DNA of 64,000 bases from Posidonia oceanica. Taxonomy: Eukaryota; Streptophyta; Magnoliopsida; Alismatales; Posidoniaceae. Of this stretch, positions 1 to 11,443 are shown piece by piece; position 1 is the stretch's first letter, and each line of letters begins with the position of its first letter. The stretch is taken from contig JAZBRS010000074.1 of assembly GCA_037176725.1 (NCBI GenBank), positions 61,818,001 to 61,882,000 on the forward strand. Direction: 5' to 3'. A model generated the notes under the pieces. It searched no databases, was not told the origin of the DNA, and was given only the letters and a program-made list of their open reading frames with translations. Made by a program: the position numbers and the translations under genes.

Positions 1-2764
1 TAGCTTCAAGGCAGAGGGGCCAGAACAGGAGGAAGAATAGAACTAAGTGTACAGGGGGTCCTAGGGGTGTGCAAACAAGTCCTCCCTTGTGAATGGGAGC
101 TAATGATGCTTGAGTGTGTGCAAAGGATGCAAAAAACTAGGATGCATGAGTGCAATGCATGCAAAATGCAAGAAAAGGCTTAAGGGTGATTTTTCAGAAA
201 ATTGGGGATTTAAATGCAATTTTTGAAAGGATGGGGATCTAAATGCAAAGATTTTGGAAAGTTTAGGGCTTTCATGCAAGGATTTTGAAAAAAGGAGGGT
301 CTGCATGCAATTTTACAAAAGACAGGGTCTAAAATGCAATTTTCCAAGAGGGGTATGCACTAGGACAAGTTTTGAAAACATGTGGCAGATTAAGATGCAA
401 TTTTAAAATCATTAGGGTCCAAAATGCAATTTTTCCAGCAAAACAGGGGTCTAGTGGGTCTGAGAATGCAGATGGGGACCTATATGCAATTTTCCAAACA
501 TGCAGGGTCTAAAACGCAATTTTATAAGCAAAAATATGCATTAAAAAGACAGACAGAGGATTGGTATGCAATTTTCAAATTATGCAGGGTTAAAAATGCA
601 ATTTTTGAAGCAAAATATGCATTTAAAAGATAGACAAAGGATTGGTATGCAATTTTCAAATTATGCAGGGTTAAAAATGCAATTTTTGAAGCAAAATATG
701 TATTTAAATGACTACTGTGCATTGAGGATGGACCTATATGCAAAAATCAAAAAACAGAGGAGAAACAATGCAATGCAGCAAGCGAAAATTGAAAAATAAA
801 AGCTAAGTTAACAGGACAGAGGACTACTATGCAATTGCAGAAAGCAATAAGGGCCTGAAATGCAATTTTATATGGCAAACTTGGAGGATTAAATCAGATC
901 AATTAACTGCAGGACTAACATGCAATAATCAAAAGCTGGAGGGCCAAAACCAAACGTATTACTGAAGGAAAGCACAGTAAAAGGACTGACATGCAAATAA
1001 AGAGAACCACATATTTTTCATGCAATTTTATATGGTTTTAACTCAGAAATAAGCAGATTTAATCAAATAAAGGACCTGAAGTCAAATAAGCAAGAACTGA
1101 GACCGAAAATGCAATATTTGGTAAAAAAAAAAAGAAAAAGAAAGAAAAGAAAGAAGGAAGGTGGAACGGGTCGAACTGGGCCCAGCAGGAGAAAAGGAAG
1201 AAAAGAAAGAAAGATAGGAAGAAAGAGAGAAATGGAAGGGAAAGAGAGGAGAAATAAATTGGATAAAAATAAAATAAAAATAGGTAAAATTATTAGAGTG
1301 ATTGTATTTCAAGTTAGGATCGTGATTAAATTTTTTAATGACTGTTTTTGGTTGGTTAATCAGGTTTAGAGGGATTTTGGGTTTGATTAGGGTTTTAAGG
1401 GCTTTCTTTGTTTTTAATTTGTTTTTTATTTTGATTAAATGTTTGTTAAGTCTTTTAAGTTGTTTTTTAATTATGTTTTTCTTGTTAAGTACTTGGGATG
1501 TTAATTAGGATTTTTTAACGTTTGTTTTTAGATTAATTAGAGTGAGTTTTGGCTTTTGATTTTAGCCTTTTAGGATTTTTCTTAGGTCTTCTTTGATTTG
1601 CTTTTTCTTAATTTCGTTTGTTAAATTCTTTTAGCATTTTTCTTTAGGTTAGGTTTTCTTGTTAAGTTTTTAATTAGCTGTTCTTAAATTTTGATTGTTT
1701 GTTTTATTATTATTTTTTAATTATGTTTTCAATTTTGTGAGAGTTGTTAGGTTTTTCCTTCTTAATTATTAGCCCTTGTATTTCTTAAGTGTTTTCTTTC
1801 TTTTAGGGTTTGTTTTTTAGGTTGTTTTTAATAGGATTTTACTTTTAGCTGTTTTGATTACATTTCAGTTTTTTTCCTTGATTTTACAGCATTTTCTTTT
1901 GGTTTGTTTCGCATTTTTTTTAGCTTGCATTCTTGGTTTTCCATTTTAGCTAGATTTAGTTGGGTTTAGGTTTTTAATTGTTTGCTTAATATTTTTAATT
2001 ATTTTTCTTAGGGTTTTGGTTTGTTTTCCTTTTGTTTTAAAGTTTTTAGAGGTTTTTAATGATTTTTTAGGGGCTTAGTAGAAAGAAAGAAAAAGAAGAG
2101 GAGAAGGAGGAGAAAAAGGAAAAAGGAAGAATAATGGGGAAAGAGAGGAGTTGAGAGAAAATAATTTTTTGGAAGTCAGGAAAAATGCTAAAAATAAGAT
2201 AAAAATAGAAATAAGATTGGGAAGAGATAGATGCACAAGGGGGGCCCACAGCCAGGCATGAAAAAAAAGAGAAGGGGATGAAAAGAAGGAGGATAATCAG
2301 GAGAGAGAGAGGAGAGAGAAAAGAATAATCCAAGAGAGAGAAAAGGATAATTTGGGTGAAAGGAGGATTTAAAGGTTTCAAAAAGGATTGAAATTTGGTG
2401 GGTGTGTAGCCTAGGGTTTCTAGTGTTAGTTCTGGGGATTTGGTTTAGTTTTGAGAAGGTTTTGGAAGGGTTTTGAGGTGTAGAAAAAGGGTAGTTTTAC
2501 CTAGGTTTTCTAGGGTTTTTGGGAATAGTTTTGGGTTGAAAATTTCTAAGTGTTTGGGTAGGTTTGCTCAGTAGGGTTTGATTGGTTTTCCTATAGTTTT
2601 TGGGCAGGTTTTGGGCTTGGGAAGTGGGTGTAGGCTTAGGTCAAGTTTAGGCTTGTTTTGAGGGGTAAGAGAGAGGGAGAGGTGGTTGTTCTGACCTAGG
2701 TTTAGATTCAGAAACCGCCAGAAGGTCCCAAATGGTCCAAGCCTGTCAAGATGGGGTGTCAACA
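1..2764 (-). repeat. 3' LTR of element 1 (partial, cut by window start)
   Basis: It aligns with 32178-36162. Its inner end at 2764 is GTGTCAACA, which on the minus strand is the canonical LTR start TGTTGACACCCC. It contains a TGCAA-rich stretch (1-1080) with an 81-bp unit repeated twice (about 549-710), a purine-rich stretch (1115-1260), a T-rich stretch with TTAGGGTTTT-like blocks (1370-2060) and a GGGGGGCCC block near 2240. Compared with the 5' LTR it lacks about 1.25 kb of GC-richer sequence (33255-34505) and instead has about 45 bp at 1083-1125 that the other copy lacks. No real gene is seen; short ORFs here are by-products of composition. Confidence 0.92.
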
Positions 2765-2831
2765 TATGCCCCTCCCTGAGCAAGGTCAAGCGGAGCGAGG
2801 CCGCTGCTCAGGGTTGACAAGACACCCCATC
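2750..2831. other. Imperfect inverted repeat spanning LTR/PPT junction (element 1)
   Basis: The last 14 bp of the LTR (GATGGGGTGTCAAC, 2750-2763) are complementary to 2813-2831 (GTTGACA, a 5-nt insertion, CCCCATC). Inside this outer stem is a perfect 8-bp stem, CCTGAGCA (2775-2782) with TGCTCAGG (2805-2812). The PPT lies between the two left arms. Equivalent arrangements exist in element 2 (44176-44257) and, weaker, in element 3 (about 41384-41438). Confidence 0.6.
2765..2780 (-). promoter_or_regulatory. Polypurine tract of element 1
   Basis: On the minus strand this reads CTCAGGGAGGGGCATA immediately before the 3' LTR start. A GGGAGGGG core followed by GCAT sits at the same place in elements 2 and 3 (GGGAGGGG there or AAGGAGGGG). 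By analogy with LTR elements it would prime plus-strand DNA synthesis. Confidence 0.75.
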
Positions 2832-3327
2832 TGACCGACAGGAGCAGAGGTTTGCTATGGGCGTGAGCTATTTATTCGGCGGATGCACCCAAAATCATAG
2901 CCCATTGCCGCAATGCAAAATGCAGGTGCAGATGGATGATGTGCAAGGTATGCAATGCATGCTAATGCAAATGCAATGCAAATGTTAGTACAAAAGTTAG
3001 TGCAGTTAGGATGCTGATGCAGTGCGGATGATACTGATGATGTTAGACTAGTATGCAATGCTAGCAGAGAAGGTGCAGAGACGATGCAAGAGAAATGCTA
3101 AAAGAAAGGCACGATGTGGCACGAAGATCCGGCAGGAAGGTCAGACTTGCGCGACAAGGCAAGGAAGAAAAGGTGCAGCTTGTCCCCGCCCAGGGAGCAA
3201 GCTAGCAAAAAAGAGAGGGATGCGAGGGGAGAGAGGCCAACTCTCCTATCGCAAGGAGATGCGAGACTTTGCCTTCCTGGGACAAGGTCACGCGAAGAAG
3301 GTGATAAGGTGTCGGGCTTATCGGCCG
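2832..3327 (-). other. Element 1 3' internal spacer without a gene
   Basis: This is non-coding sequence between the PPT and the minisatellites, homologous to 44258-44745 of element 2. It is rich in ATGCAA motifs (2930-3060), then purine-rich and GC-richer (3060-3300). It ends with GATAAGGTGTCGGGCTTATC, a variant of the dyad that is amplified in the neighbouring arrays. The 110-codon plus-strand ORF at 3058-3390 is antisense and runs into the repeats, so it is not supported. Confidence 0.6.
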
Positions 3328-4402
3328 GATAGTTTACGGTCCTATCAACCGGAAGTGATAGTTTACAGTCCTATCAACTGGAAGCGATAGTTTACAGTCC
3401 TATCAACTGGAAGCGATAGTTTACAGTCCTATCAACTGGAAGCGATAGTTTACGGTCCTATCAACCGGAGGCAGTTGTGAGTGATAGTTACTGGATATCA
3501 GCCGTATAACATGGTTGTGTGGGATAGTTTACAGTCCTATCAACTGGAACGATAGTTTACAGACCTATCAACTGGAACGATAGTTTACAGTCCTATCAAC
3601 TGGAAGCGATAGTTTACAGTCCTATCAACTGGAAAGCACAAACCATGAGGGATAGTTACTGGGTATCAGCCGTATAACGCAAATGCCAAAGAATGATAGT
3701 TTACGGACCTATCAACCGGAACGATAGTTTACAGTCCTATCAACTGGAGCGATAGTTTACAATCCTATCAACTGGAAAGGGCATTTGCGAGGGATAGTTA
3801 CTGGATATCAGCCGTATAACATGATTGCGAGTGATAGTTTACAGTCCTATCAACTGGAACGATAGTTTACAGTCCTATCAACTGGAGCGATAGTTTACAG
3901 TCCTATCAACTGGAACGATAGTTTACAATCCTATCAACTGGAACGCGCAATCATGAGGGATAGTTACTGGGTATCAGCCGTATAATGCAATTACAGGTGA
4001 TAGTTTACGGTCCTATCAACCAGAACGATAGTTTACAGTCCTATCAACTGGAACGATAGTTTACAGTCCTATCAACTGGAGCGATAGTTTACAGTCCTAT
4101 CAACTGGAAGCTGCAATTGCAAGGGACAGTTACTGGATGTTAGCCGTATAACGTAATTGCAAGCGATAGTTTCGGATATCAGCCAAGATGAGTTTTGGAT
4201 CATCAGCCAGAGAATGATAGTTTACAGTCCTATCAACTGGAACGATAGTTTACAGTCCTATCAACTGGAGCGATAGTTTACAGTCCTATCAACTGGAAAG
4301 TGCAATTACGAGGGACAATTACTGGATGTCAGCCGTATAACACAACTGCGGGCCAGATCGGGGATCAGCCCAAGATAATAGTTTACGGTCCTATCAACCA
4401 GA
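3328..4402. repeat. 28-bp minisatellite (GATAGTTTAC...CTATCAACYGG), element 1
   Basis: Tandem units of about 27-29 bp consist of GATAG, TTTACRGTC, CTATC and AACYGGAA. Every few units they are interrupted by GATAGTTACTGGATATCAGCCGTATAA plus a short TGCAAT-type linker, giving a higher-order pattern. Each unit has a GATAG/CTATC inverted repeat with a 9-nt loop. The same array occurs in element 2 (44746-45660) with different copy order, so it belongs to the element. Confidence 0.9.
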
Positions 4403-4441
4403 AAGAGCAGTGATTGATTGATTGATTGAAAAGAGGAGATT

Positions 4442-5020
4442 GATAAGATATCGGACTTATCGGCCGACAGAGGGAAAGAGATGATAAGATATCGGACTTA
4501 TCGGCCGGCAAAGAGGAGATGAGGGAATGATGAGAGATGATAAGATATCGGACTTATCGGCCGGCAAAGAGGGGGTGAGGGAATGATGAAAGATGATAAG
4601 ATATCAGACTTATCGACCGGCAAAGAGGGGGTGAGGGAATGATGAGAGATGATAAGATATCAGACTTATCAGCCAGCAAGGAGGGGGTGAGGGAATGATG
4701 AGAGATGATAAGATATCAGACTTATCGACCGGCAAAGAGGGGGTGAGGGAATGATGAGAGATGATAAGATATCGGACTTATCGGCCGGCAAAGAGGGGAT
4801 GAGGGAATGATGAGAGATGATAAGATATCGGACTTATCGGCCGGCAAGGAGGGGGTGAGGGAATGATGAGAGATGATAAGATATCGGACTTATCGGCTGG
4901 CAAAGAGGGGGTGAGGGAATGATGAGAGATGGTAAGATATCGGACTTATCGACCGGCAAAGAGGGGGTAAGGGAAAGATGAGAGATGATAAGCTATCGGA
5001 CTTATCGGCCGGCAAAGAGG
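4442..5020. repeat. 56-bp minisatellite (GATAAGATATCGGACTTATC), element 1
   Basis: About ten units contain GATAAG, ATATCGGA and CTTATC followed by GGCCGGCAAAGAGGGGGTGAG and GGAATGATGAGAGAT. Most of the array has a period of about 56 bp; the first units are shorter. GATAAG/CTTATC forms a 6-bp stem in each unit. The homologous array in element 2 (45848-46283) has other linker types. Confidence 0.9.
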
Positions 5021-5106
5021 TTTCGCGAGAGCGAAGCATCCCATGATACCAGGAATATCTTGGGGGAAAGAGGGGGAGAATGATACCGAGGGGCGATCAA
5101 AAGATG

Positions 5107-5133
5107 CCCCTGGTGTCAGGATGACACCAGGGG
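5107..5133. other. Perfect 12-bp-stem hairpin, element 1
   Basis: CCCCTGGTGTCA (5107-5118), loop GGA, TGACACCAGGGG (5122-5133). The element 2 counterpart at 46378-46404 has CCCCTGGTATCA/TGATACCAGGGG: one base pair is changed on both arms and pairing is kept. A further GGGGC/GCCCC pairing lies just upstream (5091-5110). Its function is unknown; it would lie in the 3' untranslated part of the element RNA. Confidence 0.75.
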
Positions 5134-5151
5134 TTGGCCAGCGCGTCCTTG

Positions 5152-5156
5152 GCATC
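5152..5156. repeat. Target-site duplication GCATC, left copy (solo LTR A)
   Basis: GCATC lies directly before the LTR start at 5157 and again directly after its end (10926-10930). In element 2 the uninterrupted site reads GGCATCGGAAGCAGAGG (about 46432-46448), which confirms the insertion point. Confidence 0.92.
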
Positions 5157-8100
5157 TGTAGACACCCCATTTTGACAGGCTGGATCGTTTGGAGCCTTCC
5201 GATGGCTGTTGGACCCGAACCCAGACCCAAACCTACACCTTCCTCTCCTTCTTTTCCCTCAAAACAAGTCCAAACTCGACCTGAGCTTACCCCCCTTTCC
5301 CGAACCTGAAAACCCGCCAAAATCCATAGGAACACTCACCCCTGATGACTTAGTAAACCCACCAAAAAGCCAGCAAAATCTCAAACCAGACCCCTCCCAA
5401 AAACCCTAGGAAACTTAGGCAAAACTACCCTTTTTCTACGCCTCAAAACCCCTCCAAAACTTCCTCAGAACCAAACCAAAACTCCAGGACCAGAACTAGA
5501 AACCCTAGACCCCGCACCCGCTAGATTTCACCCCTTTCGGAGACCTTTAAGACCCCTTTTCGCTGGAATTATCGTTTTCTCTCTCCGGGATTATCGTTTT
5601 CTCTCTCCTCTCTCTCTCCTGATTATCGTCTCTCTTTTCATCCCCTTCTCGCCCTCCTTCTGGCTTGGCAGCGGGCCCCCTTTGTACTCCTATCCCTTCT
5701 CTATCTTATTCCTATTTTTATTTTATTTTTACCATCTTCCTTGAATTTTAAAAAAATCCTTTCCCTCAAACCTACCTCTTTCCCTTTTATTCCCTTTTTT
5801 TCCTTTTTTCTTCTTCTTTTTCTTTTCTTCTTCTTTCCTTTGCAAAAGACCTCAAAAATCCTTAAAAATCTGTAAAACCCCAAGACCTAAAAGAAACAAA
5901 TCAGAATCTCCAGAAAAAGCAATTAAAAACATTAAATAAATAATTAAAAACCCAAACTTAATTAAGTCAAGCTAAAAAGAAAATCAAGCATGCAAACTAA
6001 AAAATGCAAAACAAACTAAAATAAAATACTGTAAAATCAACTAAAAAACTGGAATAAAATCAGAACCTACCAAAAATGAAAACCCCACTAAAAGAATTGA
6101 AAAACAAACCCTAGAGAGAAGAATTAAAAATCAAATACTAAAACAAGTAATTAAAGAGAACAAAAGACTTAACCTAATGAACATAAAAGAAACAACGTAA
6201 GGACTTAATTAAAAAAGGAAAAGAAAATACAGTTAAAAGACTTAAAACACCTAATCAAATCAGAAAAATCCAACTAAAAAAACATCAAGAAGAATTAACA
6301 AATAAAAATCAAAAACCTAGGTCAAAAGACTTAAAAAGGGAAAACATAAAAGACTAGAACTAAAAGCCCCAAAACCCACTCAAAATAATATGAAAATAAA
6401 TCCTAAAAATCCTAATTAACATCCTAAAATACTTAACAAGAAAACACAATTTTAAAAACAATTTAAAAGAATTTAACCAACACTTAATCAAGTGGGAAAT
6501 GGATTAAAAACAAAATAAAACCCTAAAACCCTAATCAAGCCTAAAACACACTAATTAACCTAAAAACGGTCATTAAAAAATCCAGATATACACCTAACCT
6601 ACAACCCAAGTCATCCCATATTTTTATTTATTTTTATCCTATTTTCTCCTATTTTTTCTTTCCATCTTTCTTCCTTCCTTCTTTTTCTATTTCCCTTTTC
6701 TTCCTTACTGGGCTTATCAGCCCGTTCACCATTTTTTTTCTTTTTTTCAAAACTTCGGCCCGCGGCCCGCTGCTACAGCGCCTCCGTCTTTCTCACCTTC
6801 TCCCGCGCGTTGCAGTGCTACAGTAGCACGCCGCCTGCGCTCCTGCCGTTCTGCCCCGACCTGTCACCTCCTGCTCCAGCCAGGCATGCGCCGGAGCGTC
6901 GTCCTTGCACCTGCCATCGCCTCTCCGCAGCATTCATTGGTCGCAGACCTGCAAAGCTAAAGGAGGCGTGGTCAGGACTCAGGACAGGGGAGGAGAGGAA
7001 ATCAGAGTGTGTTTTCAGGAGGGAAAGGGAGGAGAAAACCAGAGGGAGGATCCCGGAAGAGGGACGACGATTCCAGAGCGACCTGAGCGCGAGAGAGCCG
7101 AATTCCCCTCTGAAATCCACCAAAAACACCCGAACTCCGGCCCTTCCACAGACAGCAAACCAGAGCCCGTTCGAGCCATCCAACCTCTCCGAATTCATCT
7201 CCTAAATCCACCGAGAATCCCAGCGTTCCTCCTCCACCCTTCCACGGCCTTTCCACCCCTGAAAATACCCCGAGCTCACCTGATATCCACGAGAGAACCC
7301 AACACCACCTCTCCTGAAATTCCCACCACCGCAGACCTCCAATCGATCCCAAACCTTCCCCAGACACTCACCTAACCTCCACCTTCCTAAGCCACCTAAC
7401 CTCCAGCTCAGTAACCCACCACCGGCGAAACGCCCCACTACAAACACCTGCGGCCGTTTTTGGCCGAACCTCACTCCACCGGCAAACTCTTTCCACGGCC
7501 TCCAGAAGACCATTTTGACCACCCAGAATCGTCCACTGAGCCTCCAGCTACCTCCCGGAGCCACCCATTCGATCCGGAGGGCGACAACCCGCTCCCCCGA
7601 CCTCAGGCGGCACCTGCAGCACCCAAAAATCCCGCCCTCTTCCTCCAGCATCAGAACTCCACCCCGAGCGCCTGGCAAGCTCCGGAGGATCGCCTGGAGT
7701 CGATCCCAATCCTCGCGAGCCACCGACGACCGCTGTAGCGCTCAGACGACCACCGCCGGCACCTGCAGGACCCACCTACATCGAGGAGACGCTCCGGACG
7801 GCAGAACAGGTGCCACTTCTTCCCCTTCCCTTAGTTTTCTCTCCCGCGTGCTTCCTAGCCCCTTAGATGTAGGTTTCTGGTCCTCCTGCTCCGAATCAAG
7901 TCGCCGCTCCGGTCATCTTCTCCGGCGCAGTCCTCCGGCCTTCACAACGCTCCAGCCAGTGGAACGCGATCCCGATGACTCCCTCAGCTCCGCACGAGCG
8001 TCAGGAGGCTCCTCCGGTCTTCGGAATGCAGCTCCGCTGTGTCGAATGGCCGGACCGAGCTCCAGACCTTCTGCAGAGCTCCGGCGAGCGCTCCGGCGCG

Positions 8101-10925
8101 TTCCAGGCCACGTCGTCCTCTGCCGATCGCCGCCCTACCCTCGCCAGCTCCGGGAGCATCTCCCCCGTCGTTCAGTGCCTCCTCAGCCCCTCGTGCCGGC
8201 GGCCACAAGTCCTGATATCTCCCTGCTATAGTGTTTGTTTCCGCCAGCATCACTGTTCATTTATTTTGTTTTCTTAGCATAGTTTCTTGCGAATATTGCA
8301 TGCTAGGGTTAAGTTTCTTTATTTTTGCATTCTGGTCCTTCCATCATTTCAGTTGCTTTGTTTTAAATTTAAAACCATGCTAAATTGCACAAAACATCTG
8401 TATTTTTCTGCATTTGCTTTTCAGTCCTTCCACTGTGCGTTTCAGTTATAAATTTTTATGCTTTAATCCCTCTGCTTTCTATTATTACAGTTAGGTCCTG
8501 TTTTAAATCAGTCTATCTAACTGCATGCTTTTTACCATATCAAATTGCATACTGGGCCCCTCTGTTTTTTCATATTTACTAGCTGATCCTCTGCACTGTA
8601 GAAACCTAGGTTTTATTTCTTCATTTTGCATATTGCATTGCATACTACACCCCCTGTTTCTCCATATTTGCATCTGGGTCCATTTTAAATGGACAGTAAT
8701 TCTTGCATGCATTTTTAGCTTATTGTATTGCATTTTTGACCCTGCTCTTTTTAAAAATTGCACTGTAGTCCTGTAATCTATTTTTCAGAGTATATTTTGC
8801 ATATAAAATTGCATTTTCAGACCCTGCATGATTTGAAAATCACACATAGAGCCTTGCATCTTTTGAAAAATTATGTGAAAAGACTGTTTTACCCCTAAGT
8901 TGCATTTTAACTCCTATGTTCGCAAAAATTGCATGTAGGCCCTCCACTTGCATCCCCGGACTCCCTAGAACCCCTGTTTTCTGGAAAATTTGCATCTTAG
9001 CCCCTTTCTTTTCCAAAAATGCTTTGAATCCCTGTTCTCTCCAAATTGCCTTCCTTTATCTTTTCTTACTTTGCATTGCATTCCGCATCCATCTTAATCT
9101 TGCATTTAAGTTCCCCTTTGCATACACTAAGCGCTTCTAACTCCCTTTCACTTGGGAGGACCTTCAGCACACCCCTAGGATCCCTTGGACACTTAGATCT
9201 GTTCTTCTCTCCTGTTCTAGTCCTTCCGCTCCGAAGCTGCGATATCTTCCAATCCGACCGTCGGATCTCCTCAAGTAAGCTGCCCAGGCGACTGCAGCGA
9301 AGCGCTCTTCAGCATGGACCAAACAGATCTCCGATCAGACTCCCGGATCTCCAGGTATATCTTCCTGAACTTCTGCACTGCATTCATCTTGCATGCCATT
9401 TGCACCGTTTTGCGTGCCTTTTAGTTTCTTCGCCTCGTTTTGCATGCCATCGCGTTTTATCGCTCCGTTTTGCGCGCCGCTTCTTTGTCTTGCACCGTTT
9501 TGCGTGCCCTTTAGTTTTTCGCCTCGTTTCGCGTGTTTTCATGTTTTATCGCTCCGTTTTGCGCGCTGCTTCTCTATTTTGCACCGTTTTGCGTGCCTTT
9601 TGGTTTCTCCGCCTCGTTTTGCGTGCCATCGCGTTTTATCGCTCCGTTTTGCGCGTCGCTTCTTTGTCTTGCACCGTTTTGCGTGCCTTTTAGTTTTTTC
9701 GCCTCGTTTCGTGTGCTTTCAAGTTTTCTCGCTCCGTTTTGCGCGCCACTCCTCTATCTTGCACCGTTTTGCGTGCCCTTTAGCTTTCTCGCCTCGTTTT
9801 GCGCGCAGTCTTGTTTTCCCGCTCCGTTTTGCGTGCCCTTTAGTTTTCTCGACTCGTTTTGCGCGCAGTCGTGTTTTTCCGCTCCGTTTTGCGTGCCTTC
9901 GTGTTTTCTCGCTCCGTTTTGCGCGCCGTTTCTCTGTCTTACCTCGTTTTGCGTGTTTTCAAGTTTCCCCGCACCGTTTTGAGTGCCATTTCTTTGTCTT
10001 GCCTCGCTTTGCGTGTTTTCAAGCTTCTTCGCTCCGTTTTGCGCGCCCTATCGTTCTCTCGCCTCGTTTTGCGTGCCCTGGTGTTTTCTCGCCCAGTTTT
10101 GCGCCCTTCTTCCGTTTTCTCGCACGGTTTTGCGTTCTTGTTCCGTTTCTTGCCCCATTTTGCATGTCAACCCTGTTCTCGCATCTTTTTGCATACTTCT
10201 TTCGTTCCTCGCACTGTTTTACGCGGTTTTCCCTGCATGTCGATTGCATTGCATGGTTTTCTCGCTGTTTCGTTCTTTCGCCTGCATTTGCATATAGGGC
10301 GATGATGCTTACTGCCCGGAGTTCTCACGAGCCAGGTTTCGCCCGGTTCGGAACACGGACAGCGTTGCTGAGCGTTTAGATTGCACGTTTACTTCCCTGC
10401 ATCGTTTTCCATCACTTAGAGCACACCTTTGAGTATTTAGACAGGCATTCATTGGCACTTAGGCATTCAAAGTCTGTATTTCCCTGCATATGCGAGCGTA
10501 AGCCTAGAAAGACCGATTCTCGGGCGTGTCGGGGGTGCCTAACACCTTCCCCGCGCGTAACAGGAGTCCTTACCCTCTCTTGGCCCGTAATGACCATATT
10601 GCCCTTGTCCTAGGCACGAGTCACCTCATTTGCATTCATTTGCATCTTATTTCTTCTGCATTGCCTTGCATTGCATTTTTTGCTCGGTTTTGCGTGATTA
10701 TTCACGCATTCCCCTGGTTTTCCTCGTCTTCCGATTTAATAGACTTGGTGGCGACTCTGATTTTGTCTTATCTTCTTCTTTTCTTTCCCTTTTTCCCCCT
10801 TTTTTAAATGTTTTCGAGTTAGGTCTTCCTTCTCGGACATAGCCGCTTATAGTGAGCCTGATTCCGATCGGTGCACGCGAGCTTTGGCATCGTGCATGGA
10901 CGATCCGAACATCGGGATTACTACA
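5157..10925 (+). repeat. Solo LTR A (plus orientation), 5769 bp, nested in element 1
   Basis: It starts TGTAGACACCCC and ends GGGATTACTACA, with a GCATC 5-bp duplication on both sides and no internal region, so it is a solo LTR formed by LTR-LTR recombination. In order it contains a pyrimidine-rich leader (5560-5880), an A-rich block (5880-6600), a GC-rich block with spurious ORFs (6760-8230), a TTGCAT-rich block (8280-9130), a 30-bp tandem array (9400-10290) and a conserved end block with GGTGCCTAACACC (10534-10546). A PBS-like TGGCGACTCTG is at 10749-10759. It is highly similar to solo LTR B in opposite orientation and shares the end block with the LTRs of elements 1-3. Confidence 0.93.
9400..10290. 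repeat. 30-bp CpG-rich tandem array in solo LTR A
   Basis: About 30 imperfect units of around 30 bp are built on CGTTTTGCGYGCC and YTYTCGCYYCG. Because the period is a multiple of three, long open frames appear on the plus strand (for example 9393-10379) that read as ten-residue Phe/Cys/Ala/Pro repeats. These are artefacts of the repeat. The same array is longer in LTR B and short in the LTRs of elements 1 and 2. Confidence 0.9.
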
Positions 10926-10930
10926 GCATC
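10926..10930. repeat. Target-site duplication GCATC, right copy (solo LTR A)
   Basis: This is the second copy of the 5-bp duplication, followed by AAAAGCAGAAGGTGAAGAC, which is element 1 sequence (compare 46438-46456 of element 2). Confidence 0.92.
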
Positions 10931-10999
10931 AAAAGCAGAAGGTGAAGACAAAACTGACGTGTTTGTCAGACGAGTAGTTTGGGGTACTAGCCCGCAGAG

Positions 11000-11269
11000 G
11001 ATGACAGGTTGTTGGACCTATCGCTGAGCAGTTGGGGGTGCCAGCCCGCAGATGATGACAGGTTGACGGACCTATCGCCGAGCAGTTGGGGGTGCCAGCC
11101 CGCAGATGATGACAGGTTGACGGACCTATCACCGAGCAGTTGGGGGTGCCAGCCCGTAAATGATGACAGGTTGACGGACCTATCGCCGAGCAGTTGGGGG
11201 TGCCAGCCCGCAGATGATGACAGGTTGACGGACCTATCGCCGAGCAGTTGGGGGTGCCAGCCCACAGAT
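11000..11269. repeat. 54-bp minisatellite (GATGACAGGTTGACGGACC), five units, element 1
   Basis: Five units of 54 bp lie in the short piece of element 1 left between the two solo LTRs. Each has GACAGGT and ACCTATC as near-complementary arms. Element 2 has only two units (46497-46600). Open frames appear on both strands because 54 is a multiple of three; the element 2 copy is interrupted, so I do not call a gene. The rest of 10931-11443 is unique element 1 sequence with no gene. Confidence 0.88.
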
Positions 11270-11443
11270 GATGACTCGTTGGGGACGCTGGATGGCTCGG
11301 CTTGCCGGCGCGGGTCTGTAGAGATTCTGGACTCTAGATTGGCTGCTGAGGACTTTCCTACGTTGTGTTGGCTGCAAGTCTGGCTAGAGGGCCTAAGGTG
11401 ATGTTGGCAATGATAATGCAATGCATTAAGCAGTGTTGAAGTG

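Noticed and set aside
3328..4402. CRISPR-like appearance of regular 28-bp repeats
   Set aside because: Units are mostly back-to-back without unique spacers, lie inside a plant retrotransposon, and have no cas genes nearby.
6500..6560. Telomere-like CCCTAAA/TTTAGGG motifs in T- or A-rich LTR blocks
   Set aside because: Only one or two near-matches in AT-rich sequence; not a tandem telomere array.
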